Shown here piece by piece: positions 22,997 to 29,538 of a stretch of DNA of 39,743 nt. The stretch lies in contig JANNRW010000099.1 in the NCBI GenBank assembly GCA_031401815.1, positions 1 through 39,743 of the forward strand. Direction: 5' to 3'. The notes beneath the pieces are model-generated. The model was not told where the DNA came from, made no database searches, and saw only the letters and a list, made by a program, of their open reading frames with translations. Position numbers and translations under genes: made by a program. The stretch comes from JANNRW01 sp031401815 (GTDB taxonomy: Bacteria; Desulfobacterota; Desulfuromonadia; Geobacterales; DSM-12255). Every line of letters starts with the position of its first letter. The stretch's first letter is position 1.

Positions 22997-23830
22997 TTAA
23001 GCCTTCCCTCTCGGTATCCCGCTCTCGCACGGCACCCTCGTCTGGCAGAGACCGCAGCCTGTGGCTGTGACACCATACTTCTCCTTTACAGCAGCAGGGA
23101 TCGTTCCGTAGACATAATCACAGCAGCGGCTCTTGTCATGCCCCGCAAAAGAGATCGCCCCGACCGGACAGCGACCTATGCAGGCACCGCAGCTCCCGTT
23201 GCGATAATAAAGGCAGTTGTCCGCATACCCTTTGTCACTCCGTCCGGATGGAGTCAGTACCAGATCGGTTATCACGCTGCCGCAGCGATGGGCAATCCCT
23301 TTGGAGGTGATAAGCCCGTCATTCAGGCTGAAGGTTCCGAGCCCGGCAGCATAGGCAGCATGTCGTTCAGACCAGGTAGATGCCCTGCCGACAGGGCTTT
23401 CGGGCAGTTCACGCCATTTTTCGGAAAACTGCGGGGCAAGCGCTCTTGCTCCCTCCCCTTCAAGCCAGGCGACAAGATGCCGCCTGAGCGCACCGTTAAG
23501 AGCCTCTCCATGAGTTCTGGTAAGTGCCCACTGCCGTGAAGGAAACTCCATCTGTGGACGGTTGCTCTTTCTGACATTTTCAGCAATCGGAAGGATCCAG
23601 CTGATAACTGTTCCGTTAACAGGCTCTTCATTGAACGTCGCCTGAAACAACTCTCCCGGTGTAAGATGAAAATCGCCGATGATCTTTTTGTACTCTCTGA
23701 ACAGGGGGTTGTCAAATCGGGCAAACCCTACAAGCGGCTGGTCGAAATAAGATCCGCCCCCTTCCGGAAGACAATTGGCCGGATTATTTGAAATGAAACC
23801 GGTTATTTCATCAAATACGCTCTTTTCCAT
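22997..23830 (-). CDS. Epoxyqueuosine reductase-like 4Fe-4S protein
   Basis: A 277-residue iron-sulfur protein. The C-terminal part carries two ferredoxin-like cysteine clusters (CGACIGRCPVGAIS with a following C, then CGLCQTRVPC), as in the QueG family of epoxyqueuosine reductases and related uncharacterised proteins. The N-terminal half (SWILPIAENVRKSNRPQMEF, WSERHAAYAAGLGTF, GLITSKGIAHRCGSVITD) fits the same group, whose cofactor-binding domain reads as AAxxAGLGxxGxNxxLIxxxxGxxxxxGxI. It is shorter than true QueG (about 350 residues) and cannot be assigned to queuosine synthesis with confidence. The ATG at 23830 has an AAGGGG site; the longer reading from 23923 translates a repeat and is rejected. 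Single gene, flanked downstream by the XRE gene. Confidence 0.75.
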   Translation of the reverse strand: MEKSVFDEITGFISNNPANCLPEGGGSYFDQPLVGFARFDNPLFREYKKIIGDFHLTPGELFQATFNEEPVNGTVISWILPIAENVRKSNRPQMEFPSRQWALTRTHGEALNGALRRHLVAWLEGEGARALAPQFSEKWRELPESPVGRASTWSERHAAYAAGLGTFSLNDGLITSKGIAHRCGSVITDLVLTPSGRSDKGYADNCLYYRNGSCGACIGRCPVGAISFAGHDKSRCCDYVYGTIPAAVKEKYGVTATGCGLCQTRVPCESGIPRGKA

Positions 23831-23877
23831 GAAAATCCCCTTAAAGTAAATATTTATACACTCGCACAAAGTCTTTT

Positions 23878-23985
23878 CCCCCTCCCTTGACGGGAGGGGG
23901 TCAAGGGGTGGGTGAAGTTGCAACCTACTGATATCATGGCACCTTCCCCCCCACCCTAACCCTCCCCCGCCAAGGGGGAGGGGAC
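23878..23985. repeat. BIME-like inverted pair of GC-rich palindromes
   Basis: Hairpin one is CCCCTCCC-TTGAC-GGGAGGGG (23879-23899) and hairpin two CCCTCCCCC-GCCAA-GGGGGAGGG (23960-23982). They flank GGGGTGGGTGAAG and its rough reverse complement, so the whole 108 bases form a nested inverted repeat. A single related copy is at 28725-28745. It fills most of the gap between two minus-strand genes. Confidence 0.75.
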
Positions 23986-24023
23986 TTGTTCAGAGAATTT
24001 GCGGATGCATCAATATTATCTTT

Positions 24024-25238
24024 TCAACTCAACCCCTTCACGCATACCGCATATTTCAGATATCTGCCTTCAGGAAAAGTTACCGGATAAGGAAAATCCT
24101 CCGGTTGCCCGGTCAGCGAGACAACCTGGAGAGAACTCCCGGCCAGAAGGGCACCTCGGCGCAGCTCCTTGAGGTAGTCGGCAAGATCAACCTTCTGGTG
24201 ATTGGATGAACAGATCAGCACTCCGCCAACCGGCAGAAGAGGAAGAGCCGCCGTAACCAGATCAGCAGTCCCTCCACGTGTAGTGAAACGACTCTTTGTA
24301 GTTGTGGAAAAAGAGGGGGGATCCATGATGACAAGATCATACATCTTTTTTTGCCTGACAAGATCGGCCATAACTGCCAGGCACTCTCCGACCATGAATT
24401 CATGACGTTTGGGATTCAGCCGGTTCGCACCAAAATTGGCCTTTGCCCACTCAGTATAGGTGGGAGAAGCATCTACGCTCGTGACAAGAGTTGCTCCGGA
24501 AGCAGCAGCAGCCACTGAAAATGCCCCGGTATAGGAGAAGAGGTTCAGAATGCGCTTCCCTGCAACCCGGTTCATAAGGTCGCGACGACTGCGCCTCTGG
24601 TCGAGGAAGAGACCGGTATTCAGACCCCGCTCCAGACTCACAAGGAAATTGAGACCGTTTTCCTTCACCATCAACTGCTCTTGCGCAGAACTTCCGACAA
24701 GCAGACGACCGTATATCTTGCTCTCATTTCGAACCTCCAGTTCACGGGTCAACTGTGGTCTCGATTTTTCATAGATCCCCACAGGAGCCAGCAACTCCTG
24801 CAAAATACCGGTCAAAAGTTTTAGGTGCGGTCGCCAGCAACTGCCGTATAACTGCAGCATCAGATAGTCGCCATAGCAATCTATGGTCAGGCCGGGCAAT
24901 CCGTCACCTTCACCATTAATAAGCCGAAAGGCATCGGTTTCAGAGAGTTCCGCATGATTTCTGCGCAGTGCCAGAGCCTGTTCCAGCCTGGTTTTCAGCC
25001 ATGCCCTGTCAAGCTTCATCTTCTGCCTGGAAAGGATCCGCGCCACTATCCGTTCACCTGGATCAAGAAGCGCCATTGCCAGAAAAGAGCCCTTTTGATC
25101 TGTCAGTTCAATCAACTGGCCAGCCAAACCATATGGCCAGTTTTTTGTCCAGGCATCAGCTATTACCCAGGGGTGACCCAGTTCAATCATCCGCACAGTT
25201 TCCGGTCCAACTTCAAATCGCTCAGGCTCTGTTTTCAC
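24024..25238 (-). CDS. Class I SAM-dependent rRNA cytosine-C5 methyltransferase, RlmI-like
   Basis: A 404-residue protein of the RlmI/YccW type, which methylates a cytosine of 23S rRNA. It has an N-terminal PUA-like RNA-binding domain (about 1-75, VRMIELGHPWVIADAW), a central domain (INGEGDGLPGLTIDCYGDYL), and a Rossmann methyltransferase domain with ILNLFSYTGAFSVAAAASGA and VIMDPPSF. The GLFLDQR motif between them is typical. Length matches RlmI. The start is GTG with an AAGGGA site. It lies 60 bases after the DUF2156 gene on the same strand and may share its transcript. The exact nucleotide target in this organism is not known. Confidence 0.85.
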   Translation of the reverse strand: MKTEPERFEVGPETVRMIELGHPWVIADAWTKNWPYGLAGQLIELTDQKGSFLAMALLDPGERIVARILSRQKMKLDRAWLKTRLEQALALRRNHAELSETDAFRLINGEGDGLPGLTIDCYGDYLMLQLYGSCWRPHLKLLTGILQELLAPVGIYEKSRPQLTRELEVRNESKIYGRLLVGSSAQEQLMVKENGLNFLVSLERGLNTGLFLDQRRSRRDLMNRVAGKRILNLFSYTGAFSVAAAASGATLVTSVDASPTYTEWAKANFGANRLNPKRHEFMVGECLAVMADLVRQKKMYDLVIMDPPSFSTTTKSRFTTRGGTADLVTAALPLLPVGGVLICSSNHQKVDLADYLKELRRGALLAGSSLQVVSLTGQPEDFPYPVTFPEGRYLKYAVCVKGLS

Positions 25239-25298
25239 TGTTATCCCTTAAAAGCTATCTGGTTAATGGCAATCTACATCCACTTGGCTCTCAGCTAG

Positions 25299-26195
25299 TT
25301 AGTCTCCGACATCTGCCAGTTTGATCCTGAATTTTCTGATCATCCTGATCGGGTGGTAAGAGTTCTTGGCACCCCTGAGGCCACTCTCGCCCAGATCCTG
25401 CTCCCGGTTGATGTATGTACAGGCTGGCAGCTGGAAACGGCTGAACTCGCGATTCACCAGTTGGGCTGCCCCTTCGAGAAAAGGGTCAGCTTTTTCAAAG
25501 TGGCAGACAGCTGTTGCATCATTAAGCATTTCACCAAGAGCAAAAGCCGAGACCCCCCGCTCAGTCAACAGTACGACGCCCATAAGAGCAAGCTCATCTG
25601 CCAGCTCCAGCCCCTCACGGGTTGCAGCAATTTCAGCCAGCAGCGACCGGCTGGCACCATCCTTGTGAGTACGGTGCCAGCCGTCAAGGAGCTGTAGTGA
25701 CGCGTGCAGATGCTTTGGGGAGAACGGCTCGACAGAGTAATGGTGTCGGGAGGCAAAATAATTGATGCGGTTTTTTTTCTTATTGAAACGCTTGCCTGGA
25801 AGCTCGGCAAGATCACTTCTCAGGTAGAGATAATCGTCATTGTCACGATCTGCGCTTAGTGCATACCCCCTGTCAGCCAGATGCAGGGAAACAAACTGCT
25901 CGTCAGCAGCATAAAGAGTATGACCTTCTGCCAGCAGGCGGCGCGCCGTGTCACCCCGGTCTGCAGAGAGTGGAGGGAGAAAATAGGGCGCACCGTCATA
26001 ACCGCAGCCTGAGAGAATCAGGCTGGCATTGATGCTCGTGAGCCTGTAGCGGTGGAGATGACGGAAAAGGTAGAGGTTCGCAAAGGTGAGTTCCGAAACT
26101 GTCGGCTGCAAAACTCGAAAATGCTCCTGCAAGAGCTCCCTGTCGGCAAGCTCCAGCGGTCTGGCAGCAGGATATATGGGGATGGGTATGGTCAT
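25299..26195 (-). CDS. DUF2156 (GNAT-like, phosphatidylglycerol lysyltransferase-type C-terminal domain) protein
   Basis: A 298-residue soluble protein made of two GNAT-like halves. The ending ACTYINREQDLGESGLRGAK followed by NSYHPIRMIRKF is the DUF2156 signature. Related domains transfer amino acids from aminoacyl-tRNA to lipids (MprF) or act on peptidoglycan precursors (FemX), but this stand-alone version lacks membrane segments and its substrate is unknown. The ATG at 26195 has an AAGGG site and follows the ABC permease stop by 13 bases; a TTG at 26219 would overlap the permease and is less likely. It may be co-transcribed with the exporter and the rRNA methyltransferase. Confidence 0.85.
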   Translation of the reverse strand: MTIPIPIYPAARPLELADRELLQEHFRVLQPTVSELTFANLYLFRHLHRYRLTSINASLILSGCGYDGAPYFLPPLSADRGDTARRLLAEGHTLYAADEQFVSLHLADRGYALSADRDNDDYLYLRSDLAELPGKRFNKKKNRINYFASRHHYSVEPFSPKHLHASLQLLDGWHRTHKDGASRSLLAEIAATREGLELADELALMGVVLLTERGVSAFALGEMLNDATAVCHFEKADPFLEGAAQLVNREFSRFQLPACTYINREQDLGESGLRGAKNSYHPIRMIRKFRIKLADVGD

Positions 26196-26208
26196 GAACC
26201 CTTCCGCC

Positions 26209-26967
26209 CTACTCGGCAAGCTTCTTGCGAAAAATCAGCACTGCAGCGGCAAAAGTTACTACTGCCGACAAACAGAGATTGGCGCTGAAAGGGGTGGAAA
26301 AACTGCCGGCGACCATGGCCTGCCGCGCCCCCTCAAAAAGGGCGGTGGTCGGCAGCAGGCGGATGAACGGAGCAATGGCAGGTGAATAGGATGACAGCGG
26401 GAAAAAGAGCCCGGACATGAAGATGAGTGGCATGATCAGTACTGCCTCCACCCGACCGATGGTCTCCGGCTTATCGAGCAGGGTGCCGCAGATGACCCCG
26501 GCGCATGAAAAGAGCGCCGAGCCGGGGATCAGAAAAGCAAGATAGGTAACAATATTGGTCAGGGGGAAGTGGAACGGGGTTATGGCAAAGATGACCAGGG
26601 CAACAACGAGCCCCTTTATCAACCCGTGCGAAAACCCGGAAAGTATCTTGGCAATGATGATCTCTGCAGCCGATATCGGGGTAACCCGGTAGGTCTCGAT
26701 GGTGAACTGCACCCGGCGGTGGAACCAGAGGCTCCAGACGCTCTCGTTATAGGCAGCGTTCACGGCAGTCATGGTGATCAGCCCTGGGGCGATAAAGAGA
26801 CCGTAGGGTATCTCCTCAACCAGGCCGATATACCCCTGCATACCGATACCAAAAGCCAGATAGATAGTCAGAGGATAGGCGACTACCGCAATCATCTCGG
26901 AAAGTATGCTCCGCCGCAGCACCAGCATATCCCGACGCCAGATGGCCAGGGTTCCGTTCATGTTCAT
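26209..26967 (-). CDS. ABC-2 type transporter permease
   Basis: A 252-residue integral membrane protein with about six hydrophobic segments, among them MIAVVAYPLTIYLAFGIGM, GLIKGLVVALVIFAITPFHF and PLIFMSGLFFPLSSY. The last, followed by PFIRLLPTTALFEGARQAM, is the classic ABC-2/NodJ signature. With the ATPase encoded just before it (ATGA overlap of four bases) it should form a homodimer-plus-two-ATPases exporter in the inner membrane. The family exports lipids, polysaccharide, small molecules or drugs; nothing in the context fixes the substrate. The stop is 13 bases before the DUF2156 start. Confidence 0.92.
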   Translation of the reverse strand: MNMNGTLAIWRRDMLVLRRSILSEMIAVVAYPLTIYLAFGIGMQGYIGLVEEIPYGLFIAPGLITMTAVNAAYNESVWSLWFHRRVQFTIETYRVTPISAAEIIIAKILSGFSHGLIKGLVVALVIFAITPFHFPLTNIVTYLAFLIPGSALFSCAGVICGTLLDKPETIGRVEAVLIMPLIFMSGLFFPLSSYSPAIAPFIRLLPTTALFEGARQAMVAGSFSTPFSANLCLSAVVTFAAAVLIFRKKLAE

Positions 26968-27914
26968 TCGCGCACCCTCACTCCGGTCAGGCTGATGAAG
27001 ACCTCTTCCAGAGTTTTCTCACGCAGGGAGATGCGGCGCAGTTCAGCACCGTTCAAGGCGGCAACTACTTCGGCAAGGCACTCCCATCTCTCCAGGGTCA
27101 CAGTAACCACCCTCCCCGCAAGCTCCATTTTCGCAACGCAAGCCATCTTTTGAAGCATATCGGCAAAATGCTCCGACCCAACGGCAAACTCTATCTCGTA
27201 TATGGCTCCGCCGGTCAGGGTCGCCTTCAGCTCAGCGCTGCTCCCCATTGTGATAAGCCTGCCGTGATCCATGATGGCGATCCGCTGGCAGAGATGCTCC
27301 GCCTCTTCAAGATAGTGAGTGGTAAGAAAAATGGTCATTTCCCCTGCAATGGAACGTATGTAATCCCATACTGCCCGGCGCGATTGGGGGTCGAGGCCGG
27401 TGGTCGGCTCGTCGAGAAAGAGAACTTTGGGCTCATGAAGCAGCGCCCTTGCAACTACCAGGCGGCGTTGCATCCCGCCGGAAAAGGTGTCCGGAAAATC
27501 ATGTTGCCGACCGGCCAGTCCGAACAGCTCCAACAGTTCGTCAATTCGCCCCTTGAACCTTTTCGGCTCCATGGCATGCAGCCGCGCATGCAGTTCAAGG
27601 TTTTCCCGAGCCGTAAGATAGCGATCAAGGCTGTTTTCCTGGGGGACTACACCGATCAGGCGGCGGATCTCCAGACCATGGAGGGCAGTATTCAGACCAT
27701 TCACAAAGGCTTCGCCCAGAGTGGGGCTCATCAGGGTAGTGAGTATCCGGATCAAAGTGGTTTTGCCTGCCCCGTTCGGGCCGAGAAGGGCGAATATCTC
27801 CCCCTGTTTAACCTCCAGATCAAACGAGTGAAGTGCGGTCAGGGATCCGTAGCGCTTGGAGAGTGCGCGGACAATAATAGCGGCATCAGGATTGAGAGGT
27901 AAGGAGGCTGGCAA
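26964..27914 (-). CDS. ABC transporter ATP-binding protein (NodI/DrrA type)
   Basis: A cytoplasmic ATPase with Walker A LLGPNGAGKTTLIRIL, signature FSGGMQRRLVVARALLHEPK, Walker B VLFLDEPTTGLDPQSR and switch His in FLTTHYLEEAEHLCQRIAIM. After the nucleotide domain the C-terminal extension (about 90 residues, ending LEEVFISLTGVRV) is the DrrA/NodI type. I place the start at TTG 27914, giving 317 residues: it has AAGGA nine bases upstream, while the TTG at 27965 has no ribosome site and lies upstream of the likely transcript start from the promoter at 27946-27975. The permease start overlaps the stop by four bases. Confidence 0.92.
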   Translation of the reverse strand: MPASLPLNPDAAIIVRALSKRYGSLTALHSFDLEVKQGEIFALLGPNGAGKTTLIRILTTLMSPTLGEAFVNGLNTALHGLEIRRLIGVVPQENSLDRYLTARENLELHARLHAMEPKRFKGRIDELLELFGLAGRQHDFPDTFSGGMQRRLVVARALLHEPKVLFLDEPTTGLDPQSRRAVWDYIRSIAGEMTIFLTTHYLEEAEHLCQRIAIMDHGRLITMGSSAELKATLTGGAIYEIEFAVGSEHFADMLQKMACVAKMELAGRVVTVTLERWECLAEVVAALNGAELRRISLREKTLEEVFISLTGVRVRE

Positions 27915-27945
27915 TAATAGATTTCCTTTCAGGATCTGTTCGTAA

Positions 27946-27975
27946 AATATATCATGGCTGTTCAACAGCGGTCAA
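27946..27975 (-). promoter_or_regulatory. Sigma70-type promoter of the ABC exporter operon
   Basis: Minus strand TTGACC (27970-27975) and TATATT (27946-27951) are separated by 18 bases; each differs from consensus at one position. The start of transcription should fall near 27939, about 25 bases before the chosen TTG start codon and downstream of the first possible start codon of the open frame. Confidence 0.6.
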
Positions 27976-28073
27976 GGAACGGCTTTGCGAAAGTATCTTG
28001 CCGCAAAAGGGCAAACAGGCTATTCTGAAAATTCATCTACACTTCAAACAATTAAATCTGTCCCGAGGTTGTT

Positions 28074-28694
28074 ATGCCTGATCATTTTTACTCACTACGC
28101 ACTCTCATTATCTCAGGAGTATTTATCCTGACAATCCCCTTTGCTGTTGAAGCAACAGAGCCTGCTCCGGTAATTTCCCAACCTGCTGCTACAGCAGAGT
28201 CAGTCCCTGAACAAAAAAGTGCCACTCCTGTAATACCTGCCAGCTCTATCAAAATCGGCTATGCGGACATCATGAAGATTGCAGAGCAGTCAGATGCAGG
28301 CAAAGTGGCAAAAGCTCATTTTGAAGCAAAAGCAGACCGGCACAAGGCGCAGATTGAAACCAAGCAGAAACTGCTTGAAAAGCAGAAAACCACCCTTGAG
28401 GCAAAACTCCCTGGTTACTCTCCTGAACAGCGCGCTGTCAAGATAAAGGAGTATGAAAAAAAGGTGGATGAGCTCCGCAAGATGTTGCAAAAAGCCGATA
28501 AAGAGATGAAACCGATGCAGGAAGAGCTGGTAAAGGGTATTTACGGAAAGATTGAAGCTGCCGCAAGAAGCTACGGAGAGGCAAACGGTTTTTCGGTGAT
28601 TCTCATAAAAAGCGAACTACTCTATCTCGACAAAAATGCAGATGTCCAGGATGTTACTGAAGCACTCCTCAAGCAGGTGAACCAGGGTCAATAA
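28074..28694 (+). CDS. OmpH/Skp-family periplasmic protein
   Basis: A 206-residue exported protein. A signal peptide (about 9-27, LIISGVFILTIPFAVEA) is followed by a Pro/Ala-rich linker (to about 58), the short IKIGYADIMKIAEQS strand that begins OmpH domains, and a long charged helical hairpin (about 75-165, ERKRQ-rich, e.g. KQKLLEKQKTTLEAKL and KEYEKKVDELRKMLQ). The end returns to the core (ANGFSVILIKSELLYLDKNA ... DVTEALLKQVN), matching Skp's trimer core. Skp-like proteins escort outer-membrane proteins through the periplasm. The proline-rich linker before the core is not usual in Skp. It is a single gene between two minus-strand units; a GAGG site precedes the ATG. Confidence 0.82.
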   Translation: MPDHFYSLRTLIISGVFILTIPFAVEATEPAPVISQPAATAESVPEQKSATPVIPASSIKIGYADIMKIAEQSDAGKVAKAHFEAKADRHKAQIETKQKLLEKQKTTLEAKLPGYSPEQRAVKIKEYEKKVDELRKMLQKADKEMKPMQEELVKGIYGKIEAAARSYGEANGFSVILIKSELLYLDKNADVQDVTEALLKQVNQGQ

Positions 28695-28724
28695 CTTATG
28701 TATTCACAAATCCTCTAAACAAGT

Positions 28725-28745
28725 CCCCTCCCGTCAAGGGAGGGG
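28725..28745. repeat. GC-rich palindrome, dispersed repeat copy
   Basis: CCCCTCCC-GTCAA-GGGAGGGG, a perfect 8-bp stem, lies between the convergent OmpH and receiver-PilZ genes. Loop and flank (ACAAGT before the stem) match, in inverted orientation, the copies at 23878-23985. It could stop transcription from both sides, but there is no T-run. Confidence 0.7.
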
Positions 28746-28783
28746 GGAAACAGTTCCAGTCAATAATTTTTGGCTACCTTGAT

Positions 28784-29455
28784 TTAGCTGTTTGCCAGAA
28801 TAAACTTCTCAATCTCCCTCTGGGATTCTGTTGAAATCATGGTAAATCTGATCCCGCACTGTAACTTGCCATCCGGCATTTTCTCCGCACGCGCCACCTC
28901 CCCCTCAGCTGTTATATGAGCTGCTTCAGGCAGGTAGAAAGAGCAGGCGACCTGATCCCCGATTGCAAGGTTTCTGTCACACTCTATCAGTATGCCGGAG
29001 ACACTCAGATTCCGGGATGTGCAGAAAAACTGTGTCGCGTCCGTTGAACCCTTGACCCTTGCCCTTAGAAGAACCCTGTAACCCTTGCGGGTAGAGATCG
29101 CCAGAAGCTTTTCTACATGCTCCAGAAGAGTTGTTGCAGAGAACGGTTTTTGCAGAAAAATATTTGCGCCGCAGCCTGACGCAAGGGCAGTTTCAACCGG
29201 CGAATCATGACAGATCAAAATGGTAGAGACGGTTCTGATTTCAGTCTCTGAACGGATACGGGAACAGAGGATATCTCCTGTCATTCCAGGGAGGCTGAAA
29301 TCGGTAACAATCAGGTTGACACGCTCTTTCCTGTGAATCTGAAGCGCCTGCATCGCGTCAGCTGCCAGAAAAACCTCGAAATCGCGCCTGTCAAGAAGAG
29401 ATTTACCTTCATCTATAAAGTAGCGGGAAGCATTGACAAGCAGTATTTTTTTCAT
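28784..29455 (-). CDS. Receiver-PilZ domain protein with an atypical phosphorylation pocket
   Basis: A 223-residue two-domain signalling protein. The receiver (about 1-120) has Asp52 in LIVTDFSLPG and a Lys in FLQKPFS, but the usual acidic pair after the first strand is replaced (ILLVNASRYF), so Mg2+-dependent phosphorylation may be weak or absent. The C-terminal PilZ domain (about 130-220) has RVLLR (the RxxxR site) and RNLSVSGILI (D/NxSxxG), the residues that bind cyclic di-GMP. It may link c-di-GMP to surface behaviour or polysaccharide control. The ATG at 29455 is chosen over an upstream TTG at 29476; neither has a strong ribosome site. It is 83 bases after glgP on the same strand. Confidence 0.88.
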   Translation of the reverse strand: MKKILLVNASRYFIDEGKSLLDRRDFEVFLAADAMQALQIHRKERVNLIVTDFSLPGMTGDILCSRIRSETEIRTVSTILICHDSPVETALASGCGANIFLQKPFSATTLLEHVEKLLAISTRKGYRVLLRARVKGSTDATQFFCTSRNLSVSGILIECDRNLAIGDQVACSFYLPEAAHITAEGEVARAEKMPDGKLQCGIRFTMISTESQREIEKFILANS

Positions 29456-29538
29456 GACTGAAAGGTATACCGGCAAACAGCCGGAATTGTCAAGATACCT
29501 GCGGGCAAAGGCAACAAAAGAAGCAGGATTTTATCTCT

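Noticed and set aside
29470..29484. CCGGC-AAACA-GCCGG hairpin below glgP as a terminator
   Set aside because: Only five base pairs and no T-run on the minus strand; it also overlaps the alternative start of the receiver-PilZ gene.
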